A DNA stretch of 64,000 nt. It comes from Mytilus trossulus (taxonomy: Eukaryota; Mollusca; Bivalvia; Mytilida; Mytilidae). Below the pieces are notes generated by a model that worked only from the letters and a program-made list of their open reading frames with translations, was not told the DNA's origin and did no database searches. The position numbers were made by a program, and so were the translations under genes. Below are positions 45,340-55,914 of this stretch, piece by piece. The first letter of the stretch is position 1. Every line of letters begins with the position of its first letter. The DNA lies in assembly GCF_036588685.1 (NCBI RefSeq), contig NC_086383.1, positions 254,473 through 318,472 of the forward strand. Direction: 5' to 3'.

Positions 45340-46082
45340 GTTAGTCTCTTTTATGGTCACAACAATTAATTAAATAACCCTTTTATTAATCTTCAACACA
45401 AGAAGGGTTTACTGAACAATGAATATGAATGTTTAAGTAAATATAACTTAAAGTTAAGGTGTTTTTCCAAGGTGAAAACCCATGTGAACTGACATATTAC
45501 TGTTAATAAATTATGTCTGCTTGATTTGCTAAATTATTGTTGTCATTATAATGAAATCGTTAACAAAACTCATACAAGTGTAAGGTTAAGTCAACTATGA
45601 AACCAGGTTTTGGGGAAAGTGCATTAACCAAGTATGGAATATGAGAGATCTCTCTCAGTCGTTTTGATGATTGATATAGTCGACAGTTTGATTATTACAT
45701 GGTTCATAGACTTCACAGCGGATATAATGCTTTCTGTCAGTCTCTTTTATTGTCACAACAATTAATTAAATAACCCTTTTATTAATCGTCAACTGAACAA
45801 TAAATATGAATGTGTAAGTAAATATAACTTTAAGTTAATGTGTTTTCCACAGGTGAAAACCCACGTGAACTGACATATTACTGTTTAAAATTATGTGTGC
45901 TTGATTAGCTTCATTATTGATGTCATCATAATGAAATCATTAAAATAAGTAACATTAATCATTAAGTCAACTATGAAACCAGGTTTTGGGGAAAGTGCCT
46001 TAACCAAGTATGGAATATCAGAGATCTCTTTCAGTCGTTTTGATGATTGATAGAGCCGACAGTTTGATTATTACATGGTTTA
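45340..46082. repeat. Tandem duplication of about 370 bp
   Basis: The segment from CTCTTTTATGGTCACAACAA to GATTATTACATGGTTCATAG (45347-45708) is repeated at about 45741-46085 with small changes (ACCAGGTTTTGGGGAAAGTG in both). No coding content. Confidence 0.75.
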
Positions 46083-46097
46083 TAGACTGATAAAAAT

Positions 46098-46288
46098 CGG
46101 TTACAGTAGAATACTGCTGTTTGAAATTAATAAATCGATTGATAAACAAAAAACGGGGTACAAACTTAAACTGAAGGAAACATATCAAATATAAGATAAA
46201 AGAACTACAACACAACAGAAACCCAACACTGAATATGAAACACACACATAAACGAACAGTGGCCATTTTTCTGACTTGGTACAATTGA
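46098..46288. repeat. Dispersed repeat R2
   Basis: Same repeat as at 3577 and 7722, ending CTGACTTGGTACA directly before the LINE fragment at 46291. Confidence 0.6.
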
Positions 46289-46290
46289 CA

Positions 46291-46705
46291 CAAAAAAGCA
46301 TTTGATACTGTTGATAGAGACTATTTACTATTTAAATAGAGGAAAATTTGTATTAACGATATATTCAATTGTAATACCTGTTTATACAGTAATGTCAATT
46401 GTGCAGTCAGAGTAAATAACTTTATGACATCATTTTGTCGTGTTGCTCTTGGTGTTAAACAAGGTTGTGTTTTATCACCGACTATATTTTTTATCTATCT
46501 AAATGATTTTGTCTCAAATATTAAAGAAGCAAAATGTGGTATTCAAATATATGACAAAATGGTCTCTATGTTATTATACGATGATGACATTGCATTGATT
46601 GCACCTGACGCAGGGAAACTGCAAAAGCAGTTGGACATTTTAAACAAGTGGTGTGAAACGTGGAGATTAACTCTAAATAAAAACAAAACAATCAAACCGC
46701 AGTAA
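46291..46705 (+). pseudogene. LINE reverse transcriptase fragment (about 140 codons)
   Basis: The frame reads KKAFDTVDRDYLLFK, a stop, then NNFMTSFCRVALGVKQGC, LSPTIFFIYLNDF and LLYDDDIALIAPD, ending WRLTLNKNKT. These are RT palm blocks of a non-LTR retrotransposon; the active-site box is YDDD instead of YADD. It is truncated on both sides. It resembles the LINE at 55.9-58.7 kb but is a different family. Confidence 0.8.
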
Positions 46706-47344
46706 GCACTGTAGGCAGTTAACCAAAAACCAAGGCAAACATAATTATGAAAACTTTGGCAATATTAATGTTGCTCCATGTTTTTTTTTTTTAGAGATTT
46801 AAAAGAACAAACACTAAACATTCATAGTATATAATTGTACATTTATGTTCATTTAATGAATTAAATTAAATCATTAAGGCGAATATTTCATATTTTACTA
46901 AGGTTTTCAATAGCAACGTATATATCAATTATATTTTTTTCATGGTCATGAGTCTTTAGTTAGCAGTGGTACAAATTCGCAATGATTGCAGTTCTTCTAG
47001 CTGATCCTAATTGTTCGTATTAGTTGACTGTTAGTACTTTAAGTTGACTTTAGAACGGGCTTGTAAAAGTATGAATGGACTTGCTGAAAACTGAGTTTGT
47101 GTTCTACAGCACAAAAGTTATGAGACACAAATCAGACAAATGTTTACTACTACAGGGATCAATGGTGAGGTCTGGATGACCTGTCCATAGTTAATGTAAA
47201 TGACTCTCACCTTCACCCCAAGTCCATGATGTCGAAGTTTGAAATAAAATGACAGGTGTTAGGTTTAGCAAAGTGATATCAAATGTGACGCCTATAAGAT
47301 TGACCTTGTATGTCATTCAATCTTTTTGAAATGACAAACAGGAA
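46706..47344. other. Gap; nothing recognised
   Basis: AT-rich sequence without a coding frame, splice-bounded exon or repeat that matches elsewhere here. Confidence 0.4.
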
Positions 47345-48150
47345 TGAACATGGTTAAGGAGTTGGTATCTGAATCTTTTACAGGTTCTCAAAACACACAC
47401 AAGAGGGTGTTGGGTGAGACTAGGGACTTCACCTATTTTTCATTTGATTTTTTATATTGTCCAATACATGAATATATATGGTTTAGGGGTCTGGATTTCG
47501 ACCGCTATCAAGTTTCCAAACAGAGGGGGGTGGGGACCCCAGTGACTTCCCCTATATTGCATTTGATTAGTTATATTGTCCAATTCATGAATGTACATGG
47601 TTAGGGGTGGGGATCTCATCTGTTTCCAAGTTATCAAACAGTATTGGGTAGGGTGACCCTTATGACTCATATATTTCATTTGATTAGTTCTTTTCCCCCA
47701 TACATGAAAGTACATGGTTGAATTTAAAGGTGAGAATCTCGACTGCTTTAAAGTTCTCAAACAACAGGAGGGGTGGGGAGACCGCAGGCACTCCCCCTAT
47801 GTTTTATTTGATTTATTATTTAGTCCCATACATTAGTATGTATGGTTAAGGGGTGAGGATCTCGACTGTTTCCAAGTTCTCAAACAGGAGGGTGCAGTGA
47901 CCCTAGGGACTCCCCCTTTAACTCATTTGATGTGTTATATTGTCCAATACAATAATATATATGGTTTATGGGTGGGGATCTGAACTGTTTTCATATTCTC
48001 AAACAGGACGGGGTAGAGGGGTCCCACGAACTCCAGTTATATTTCATTTGATTAGTTGTATAGTCCCATGCATGAATGTATGTGGTTGAGAGGTGGGGAT
48101 CTCATCCGTTTCAAAGTTATCAAACAGGAGGGGTAGAGTGACCCAAAGGT
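47345..48150. repeat. Tandem repeat, about 7 copies of about 122 bp, G-rich strand
   Basis: Units carry AAGTTCTCAAACAGGAGGGG, GTGACCCTAGGGACTCCCC, ATTTCATTTGATTAGTTATA and ACATGGTTAGGGGTGGGGAT; the CAAACAG anchor recurs at about 47387, 47512, 47633, 47757, 47880, 47998 and 48119. Copies are diverged. Same period as the 38.8-kb array, but a different sequence. Confidence 0.8.
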
Positions 48151-49069
48151 CTCCACATACATATTATATAATTTGTTTACATTCAGAAATCATATGATCT
48201 AGTTGCATTATATGTGTAAAATTAGAAACTTCCAGCTATTTTAACAGACTCATTAAAAATGAGAGAAAAAAACACCCATTGAAATTGCAGTAATATATTT
48301 ACACTTTAAAAGCATCTAACTTGCTTTACCAACATTTATTACTGATGAAGAAAAAATTATACTTTCACCAGGACCATATATATTGTTAGATATACTATTC
48401 CCAGCTGTCACAAAGACTCACATTGTATTGGATTTTGACATTAAAATTTGTCAAAAAGTAATTTTGAGTTTCAGTACGAAAAGATTTTCTGATTTTTCAT
48501 TCTTTCACATATATCTTTTGGTTTTCAATTCTAGTGTTTATATTTATTTACCATGCAAAGATATATTTTGTCATCTGTCTGATTTTTTTAAAGATCGCCA
48601 AAACCCAGAACTACCCATATCAGCTTCCGGAATAGGATCCGATATTGTAATTTTCTTCTCATGCCATTCATTTGTTTACAATGTTGTTCTTGTCAGATAA
48701 GATTTTACGCGAATTCACACATTATTTATAGGCGATTTTCTGTATAAAGCTAGCGGTTGAACAAAATAAACATCGCTGACCTGAATAAAAATGCTAAAAA
48801 CAAGTTTTGAGATCGTTTATTACATGTGTAACTAAGCACATGATCCAGATAAACTGATTAGAAGATTTGGTATAATTGCTATTGACACAACTCTCCTCCA
48901 AATAAAAAAAAACACCAAATGACAACTATAAGGCTTTCAACAATTAGCAAGTCTGTTGTTATTGTAAGACAGATCCACGTTTTACGTTGTATAAGTCATT
49001 AGTAAATTATTGAAATGTGTTTGATCAAAGTTGGTATGGAGGAAAATGTTAACATCAATAAGTGTAACC
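48151..49069. other. Gap with a family B fragment; no gene recognised
   Basis: Around 48860-48950 is a short antisense family B piece (AAGATTTGGTATAATTGC, CAACTATAAGGCTTTCAAC). A 105-codon open frame at 48383-48700 has no recognisable domain and a T-rich, phenylalanine-heavy composition, so I do not call it a gene. Confidence 0.4.
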
Positions 49070-51740
49070 TATCGATATTCTATACAATTGAGAATGGAAA
49101 TGGGGAATGTATCAAAGAGACAACAACCCGACCGTAGAAAAAACAACAGCAGAAGGTCCCCAACAGGTCTTCAGTGTAACGAGGAATTTCCACACCCGGA
49201 GGCGTCCTTCAGCTGGACCCTAAACAAATATATACAAGTCCAGTGATATTGAACGCCATACTAAATTCCAAATTGTACACAAGAAACTTAAATTAAAATA
49301 ATACCAGACTTAAGAAGACCAGAGACTCCTGACAGACGCAAAAATGCGGCGGGGTTAAACATGTTTATGATATCTCAACCCTCCTCCTATACCTCTAGCC
49401 AATGTAGAAAAGTAAACGCATAGCAATACGTACATTTACAATTCAATTCAAGAGAAGTCCAAGCCTGATGTCAGAAGATGTAACTAAAGAAAAAAAACAA
49501 AATGACAATTATACATAAATAACAACAGACTTATAGCAGTTAACTGACATGCCAGCTCCTGACTTCAATTAAACTGATTGAAAGATTATGATTTCATCAT
49601 ATGAATATCAGGCACAATCCTTCCCGTTAGGGGTTTAGTATCAGACCATCTTAACATATATGAGAAGAACATAACCCGTGTAATGCCAACAACTGTTTTT
49701 AGTTCCAATGCAAAGACCCTTTAAGTGAATCAATATTAACGCCAGAATATGCAATCTTTAATGACCTGACAACAGTATCGTAACTATATCCCTTCTTAAT
49801 AAGTCTATTTAAAGGTTTTGTTAGTTGCTGGGGTGAATACTTACATTTTTGTGCTTGATAACGAATATTTCCATAAAAAATGGATGTGAAAAACCTAAAC
49901 GTATAAGAAGTCTGCATGTTAAGCTATATTTACGAATGATGTCATTATACCGATGATAAAATTTAATTAACGTTTTGATTAGTATGTGATATCGAAAACT
50001 CTGGTGTAACAATTTTCCAGTAATATATAAATTTATCTCGTTAAAATCTAAAACATTGTTACATACACGAGCGAATCGTACAAGTTGAGATATATAACAC
50101 CGTATAAGATGGTGACAAGGGAACGTCACCATCTAAAAATGGTTAATTAACGATAGGAAATGCAAAATCATCTCTTTTATCATAAATTTTAGTATTCAGC
50201 TTTCCGTTAGTGATATAGATATAACGATCGAGGAAAGGGCAGTGGTCATTGTTATTATAATCTTTATTTAAAGTAAGTTCAACAGGATAAATGTCTTTAG
50301 TATACATACTGAAGTCGTCATTATTGAGAGCCAAAATGTCATCCAAATATCTAAAAGTCTTATTAAATGTGTTTATCAGATGTTGTTTCGATGGGTCTTT
50401 GCTGATTGTTGTCATCAATTGTAACTCATAGAAATACAAAAACAGGTTCACAATAAGTGGCGCACAGTTAGTTCCCATTGGAATTCCGATAACCTAACGA
50501 TATACGGAATCTCCAAAGCGAACAAAAATGTGTATCCAGTTAACATTCAAAGGCATATATAGTATCAAAGCATGTCCAACTGACATAGTTTTTTGGTTTA
50601 TTGCTACTAAAAAATTACCTAAAAGAGTTTGATCATATATATTCACATTCTGACTTTGTAAATGCCCATTTAATTAGGTTGGTGTTTTTTTCTTAATGAG
50701 AATGTGAGGCAATGGGATATACAGGGTAGAAAAATCAAAACTTTGAACAGATTCAAAATCACCAATATAAGCTACAATTTATCAAGTACTTCCAACGATT
50801 TCTTGGCACTCCAAAAGTAATTAATTCCATTATTTTCCAAACCCTAATTTGAACAATTTATTATCAGGGGTTGTATTGTACCAAGTGTACTGGTAAGAAG
50901 AATATACAATTTAGTTGTGGTACAATGGCTTGAAGAAGAAATAAATCTATATTTGTAAGGTGTTTTGTGGAGCTTCGGAAGACAATACATAGTTTAGACT
51001 TTCATTGTATTTGGTTCTGATTGAAAAGCGGAAGCTAAAAGTTTATGTTTGTTACAGATGTAGTTTTCTGAAAATGGAGTCAGTTGGAATGTTGGTGAAT
51101 TGGTTATTTCTTTTTTCAGAACCTCAATGTAAAATTTACGTCAAACGATAATGATATTATTAGTAGCTTTATCGGTCAGGACAAAAACAAATTCCTTGGC
51201 AAGTTCTTTTAGTTTATGTTTGATACGTTTATAGGAATAGGTTTATTGTGGTTATTGATAATAATAAAATGTTCTTTAAAATGTTGAATACGCATATCAA
51301 CTATGTTCATTACTGAATTGAAAAAAGAGTCCAAAGATTGTTTGTCAGCTTTTTCCCGTTTTATCTATTTCAAACAGTTAGTACGGAGTGAGTCGTGGAT
51401 GATATTACGACACTCATTCCGATTATTAACTGAAGGGGGACGATATTTCGGTCTTTTACTGAGGCATGAATTTAACTCTCGGTCTGTTTATTTAATATTT
51501 GTGACATGTCAAAATGTGCATCTGGTGCAGCGATATTGGTACCGTCTATGTTATTGAAACAATTTCTTGTCATATAGTAAAATTGTGAAATTCAAAAGTT
51601 TTAATTTGGTTCTGTCGGATAGTTTATTGAGTCGGTTAACATTTTTATAGAAACATCTTTTTTAATAAAAGCAATGCATTCGTTTTTTGATAAGCTTTGA
51701 ATTTTGCTGTCTTATTTAATGTTCCAAGCTAATCACATTT
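49070..51740 (-). mobile_element. Retroelement family A: RT gene remnant plus 3' region
   Basis: On the minus strand a decayed RT reading (about 51740 to 49720) is followed by a 3' region with GGAGCTGGCATGTCAGTTAA, GACATCAGGCTTGGACTTC, GACGCCTCCGGGTG and an end near TACATTCCCCATTTCCATTC. Partial copies of that 3' region lie at 15.0, 37.4, 52.7 and 61.4 kb. The RT group has a YLDD box and a Penelope-like palm and thumb layout; the exact clade is not resolved. Confidence 0.65.
49720..51740 (-). pseudogene. Reverse transcriptase remnant (YLDD box, Penelope-like group)
   Basis: Reading the minus strand downward: KRPKYRPPSVNNRNECRNII, then FVFVLTDKATNNIIIV, TMYCLPKLHKTPYKYRFI, SSHCTTTKLYILLTSTLG, then MGTNCAPLIVNLFLYFYE, FRYLDDILALNNDDFSMY (the catalytic strand), GKLNTKIYDKRDDFAFPIVN, and a thumb region with YISQLVRFARVCNNVLDFN. 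It ends IKKGYSYDTVVRSLKI, IDSLKGSLHWN and a stop. At least five stops or frame changes break it. RT would copy the element's RNA at a nick in the genome. Not able to make an active enzyme now. Confidence 0.65.
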
Positions 51741-51758
51741 AAAAAATATTTCAGAAAT

Positions 51759-52110
51759 ATGACAAGCAAATTACCACATTTTGACATCTACAGTCTTCGT
51801 GGTATTTTCTAACCAGCTACTGTTTGGTGTTCTGAATGTGATAAGTCGATTTGTTCCGAATGTAAACAGCACCATGGTCTTTGTAAAGCAACCAGAAGTC
51901 ATCGCACTTTACCGATCGAAGATTTCATGAAGTTCCCGGCTTTTGTTCGGGAAATCAATATACGATGTGAACAACATAATAAAAAACTCGAGTTGTTCTG
52001 TACTATTCATGCTGTTCTTTGTTGTTTAAAATGCGTGAAGTTGAAACACGAAAAATGCCACGATATTAAACCGATTCACCAAACAAGAATATGCCAGTTG
52101 TTTCCAAATT
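51759..52110 (+). pseudogene. TRIM-type B-box protein fragment with early stop
   Basis: From ATG 51759 the frame meets TAA after 17 codons, then stays open: PATVWCSECDKSICSECKQH and HGLCKATRSHRTLPIEDF, then INIRCEQHNKKLELFCTIHA, CCLKCVKLKHEKCHDIKP. These are two B-box zinc-binding modules (the second with C-x2-H...C-x2-C...H pattern) as in bivalve TRIM-like proteins, which expand greatly in mussels. Normally a coiled coil and an NHL or other C-terminal region follow; here similarity ends near 52110. The stop and truncation make a pseudogene likely, although a sequencing error or a downstream start cannot be excluded. Confidence 0.65.
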
Positions 52111-52354
52111 GGTTCCGTTGGATTAAAGTGTTTGAGTTTTTCAGGTTTAATAGAAATCCTCAGTTAATTTATTTTGAATGTCATATTTGTTTTTACTACT
52201 TCTTTCCCCATAACTACATTAATATACATTTCACTTGTTGTTAAGTATGACTTTTTTATCATTACTCAACTGTTGCAGCAAATTATTTTTGTAAAGGCAA
52301 ATACATTGCAATGGGTTTATACTTTATTTGGCCTTTTTAACATTTTTGGATTCG

Positions 52355-52400
52355 AGCGTCACTGATGAATCTTTTGAAGACGAAACGCGCGTCTGGCGTA
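52355..52400 (+). ncRNA. Hammerhead-like core, copy 5
   Basis: CTGATGA, then ATCTTTTGAAGAC (TCTT pairs with AAGA), then GAAACGC GCGTCTG GCGTA with helix III intact and GTA at the cleavage position. GGATT (52348-52352) and AATCC (52412-52416) on either side are complementary, a possible distal part of helix I. The repeat spans about 52320-52435. Confidence 0.5.
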
Positions 52401-52741
52401 ATTTAAAATTTAATCCTAGTATCTATGATGATTATGAAACAGAAGATGTAGTATTATTGCCAATATGACAAATGTCTACAAAACACCAAAATGACACAGG
52501 AATTAACTATTAAAGGTCACCATGGTCACTGTACGGCCTTTAACCTTGAGCAAAGCCCATACCGCATAGTTAGCTATTAAAGGTCCCGAAAGTACAACGT
52601 AAAATAATTCAAACGAGAAAACTAACGGCCTTATTTATGTACAACATATGAACGAAAACAAATATGTCACACATAAGCAAATGACAAACACTGGATTACT
52701 GGCTTCTGACTTGGGACAGGCACATAAATACATGTAATATT

Positions 52742-53265
52742 GATATGATGAAGACATTTTTCAATCAGTTAAATTGATGTCTGGAGTTGGCATGTCATCT
52801 AACTGCTAGTAGTCTGTAGTTATTTATGTATTATTGTCATTTTATTTCTTTTCTTTTGTTACATCTTCTGACATCGGACTCGGACTTCTCTTGAACTAAA
52901 TTTTAATGAGCGTATTGTCAAGCGTTTACTTTTCTACATTGGTTTGATGTATAGGGAGAGGGTTGCGATATCATTAACATGTTTAACCCTGTTTTGCGCC
53001 TATCCCAAATCAGGAGCATCTGACCTTTGTTAGTCCTGTATGATTTTTAATTTTAGTTTCTTGTGTATAATTCGGAGTTTAGTATAACGTTCATTTTCAC
53101 TGTACTAGTATACATATTTTTGAAGGGGCTAGCTGATGGACGCCTCCGGGTGCTGGAGTTTCTCGCTACATTGAAGACCCGTTGGTGGCCTTCGGCTGTT
53201 GTCTACTCTATGGTCGGGTTGTTGTCGCTTTGACACATTCCCTATTTCCTATCTTAATTTTATTA
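52742..53265 (+). mobile_element. Family A 3' fragment nested inside family B
   Basis: ATATGATGAAGACATTTTTC through GGCATGTCATCTAACTGCTA, GACGCCTCCGGGTG and GACACATTCCCTATTTCC, on the plus strand. It splits the family B text between GACAGGCACATAAATA and GTGGCGGGGTTAAACATG, so family A inserted later. Confidence 0.7.
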
Positions 53266-53689
53266 CGTGGCGGGGTTAAACATGTTAGCGGGATCCAAAC
53301 CATCCGCCTAATCTGGGACAGTGTTATAACAGTACAACATGAGGACGAACTATAAAAATCAGTGGAAAAAAGTGTAACTCATCAGTTGGAAAAAAATACA
53401 AGTGGACGTGGTCGGGTACTTGTACATCTCAACAACAAAAAGACACTAGGAACAGATCTGAGAGTACTCGCAGTTATATGACAGTTAGTTCAAAGCCACT
53501 AACAACTAATAAAAAAATCATGCATCTAAGACTAAACTATCAATCCGTACGCATCAAACATCCAATGGATTTAGTGTAAAGACGTCTGAGAAATCATGAA
53601 CTTGTACAATGCCAAGATACAGGTATCGACAAATTGTAGATCCATGAATATGTATATGTATGTAATATACTAGTAATATTTATTTGCTT

Positions 53690-53911
53690 TTAATTTTTTA
53701 ATTCACTGATAACAAAATCAATATTTATACCAATAAAAACAATATTCAATGATCTTATTACAGTGTTGAATTGGTAACCTTTTAGGACAAGTTTATTTAA
53801 AGGAGCGATAAATTTACAAGGATCATTTCTAAATTTTCGGGCACGGTTAACACCATTTCCGTAAAATGAGAATGTGCTATCCCGTTTCAAATAAGTTTTC
53901 AACAGGTTCAA
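53690..53911 (-). pseudogene. RT C-terminal fragment of family B
   Basis: A 73-codon open frame. SFYGNGVNRARKFRNDPCKF and LNKLVLKGYQFNTVIRSLNI align with the family A tail SIFYGNIRYQ...LNRLIKKGYSYDTVVRSLKI. Upstream the RT is lost. Confidence 0.65.
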
Positions 53912-54200
53912 CCAAAGTTTTTTTAAATCTAGATTTTTTTTTTCAAATGTAGAATGATTGCCAATTATACAACTCTCTTACAGAAAACCAAAATGACTAC
54001 ATAGCAGTTATAAATGAAGGTCACTGTACAAGTTACAGAAAATCTATCCCCCCATGTAGGTCACATGTACAAAATATATTCAATCGGTTTGGAAACTCTT
54101 ATCTTTTACTTTTTACATTTTTAATGGAATAAATTAAATCAACAAAATCGACCATAAAAGTACTTTTTTTTAAATGCTGATCAATAAATGCAAACGATCG

Positions 54201-55051
54201 TTATAAAAAGGTTTCTTGTGAAGTTTTCGGCAAATATGCATCTCGCGCAAATTTCATCAGTTTAATCGCCTCAAATCGTGTGAAACCAAACTCCTTACGA
54301 AGAATCTTCTCATCCATGTCTTTGATAAGAGATCCGTCAATGAGGGCGTCGGAAAGGGTTTCTTTGTGTTTCCCCAAGTTCAAAACATGTAAATACTGTC
54401 CTAATTCTTGAACTGACAAATTCTCGACGTCAGGAGGGCAATATGTGGTATTTACGGTATTTATCCTCGGCGAAGTCTTATCCGGTATCTTCTTTGCTTC
54501 GAAGCAATCATTTGTACTTTCTAATATTGGTGTATTTTGATACTCCCTGTTTTCAAATGCTAAATCTGTCGAAGAGTTTGTTGCAACTGTTTGTAAATCA
54601 CCAGAATTTGATTTAGTAATCACCGAATTTGATTTCTTTAAATTTTCATATTGAAGATGTGAGATTTCAGTATTGCCACAGTCCTCCAAAGACACTATTG
54701 TTCTGTTTGAAAAACTAAGTTTATTAAAATTTTCATATGGAAGATTTGAGATTGCATCAATGTCATCGTTCTCCTAAGACACTATTGTTTTGTTTGAAAT
54801 ACTAATTTTATCGAAATTTTCATACGAAAGGTTTGCAATTTCAGTTATTTCACTGTCTTCTGAAGACACTTTTGTGTTGTTAGATATATTATGCTCCGAG
54901 GATTTGATTTTATCAGCCGGAATTTCCTCATAGAGATGTTCGTCTTAAATGGAGGACTTAGTCGATACATACGTTGGGTCTTTTGTTTTATTTATTGTCA
55001 TATCTGATTGGTTGGTTCCAATAAAATCATATTCCATAGTAGCTGTAGGTG
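54201..55051 (-). pseudogene. Terminal exon with repeated YEN tyrosine motifs and a SAM domain (GAREM-like?)
   Basis: After acceptor TTTTCTACATCAG (minus) the frame runs from 55051 to TAA 54201, broken by TAA at 54945-54947 and TAG at 54774-54776. It holds HLYEEIP, then three 29-residue repeats with SYENFDK, PYENFNK and QYENLKK. YxN is the consensus bound by the Grb2 SH2 domain. The C-terminus is a SAM domain: LSVQELGQYLHVLNLGKHKE, DALIDGSLIKDMDEKILRKE, FGFTRFEAIKLMKFARDAYL. Tyrosine motifs plus SAM recall GAREM-type adaptors, and a possible CABIT exon lies upstream at 59.7 kb on the same strand. The part from ATG 54695 is free of stops and could still be translated. Confidence 0.6.
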
Positions 55052-55199
55052 CTGATGTAGAAAACGTGAGAAAATCTAAACAAAAAGATTATATTTTAAT
55101 AAAAAAATCATGTTTTAACTCGATAGATATGATTCTTATGAAAATATTGTACATAAATGAACAGGCGTGTAAACCTTTATTTTTAATTGCCAAGTGTTG

Positions 55200-55420
55200 T
55201 TTTATGCCCAAACTAGTTATGTCCAACCAAGGGACATGATGCTTTTCGGTTTGTGCGTTCATTCGTTCGTATTTTCGTTCTGCATTCGTCTTTCCCGCTT
55301 CATGTTAAATATCTTGGGCCTAGTAGTTTTTGATGAAGTTGAAATTCAATCCACTTTAAACTTAGTACACATGTTCCCCATAATATGATCCATTCAATTT
55401 AATGCCATTCATGTTAACCT
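55200..55420. repeat. Dispersed mollusc repeat (CCAAGGGACATGATG)
   Basis: CCAACCAAGGGACATGATGC, GTGCGTTCATTCGTTCGT and AAACTTAGTACACATGTTCC make up a repeat type I recognise from bivalve genomes. There is no second copy here to prove it. Confidence 0.45.
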
Positions 55421-55914
55421 TAACTTTAACATTTTATTTTCTTTATATATTTTTTTTCGACATTAAGTTATTGAAAACGCACCATTTCCGCCCATTTTGC
55501 CTTCAAATTTGATGTAGTTGTCTGCTGTATAAGTCATGGAATGTAAGATGGACACCAAGTAGTCTTGGTTACCTTTTTCCAACCTGTTATGGCAGTCAAC
55601 GTTAAACCACTCATGTGATATGGTATCGAAATAACATTACGATATAACTGTCCTGTAAAAGAGTTAACAGCAGTACAGATGTACGTATGCATGTAAAACA
55701 GTCTATACAAATGTAGGTGTGTTACATGTTTTGCTGTTACACCTTTGTCTTAAGTTAAGGGAACAATTCGCACACCAAAACAATGTTTAATATTGCATCT
55801 CTGTATGTAAGCTTGCATCCGGAAATGTCTTTTATTTTTGTTGTTTTTTGTAAATCGTTTTGCACATACATCAGGTTGTACGGTTTCTCTTTACTTTAAA
55901 GAACTGACAACACT

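Larger units (their letters stand above)
52440..53911 (-). mobile_element. Retroelement family B: RT C-terminus joined to its 3' region
   Basis: The minus strand starts with an RT tail at 53911-53690 (KTYLKRDSTFSFYGN, APLNKLVLKGYQFNTVIRSL, a stop) that is homologous to the end of the family A RT. Downstream, without a break, come the sequences of the widespread family B repeat (GTACCCGACCACGTCCACTT, AACATGTTTAACCCCGCCAC) and, after a nested insert, the usual terminal block ending near 52440. This copy shows what the short dispersed fragments are derived from. Confidence 0.65.

Noticed and set aside
46098..46288. Minus-strand ORF at 46018-46293 as a gene
   Set aside because: It is the reverse of dispersed repeat R2, which produces similar frames at 3557-3778 and 7523-7759.
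48383..48700. 105-codon open frame as a gene
   Set aside because: T-rich, phenylalanine-heavy, no domain, no splice or start context; long frames of this kind are expected in this composition.
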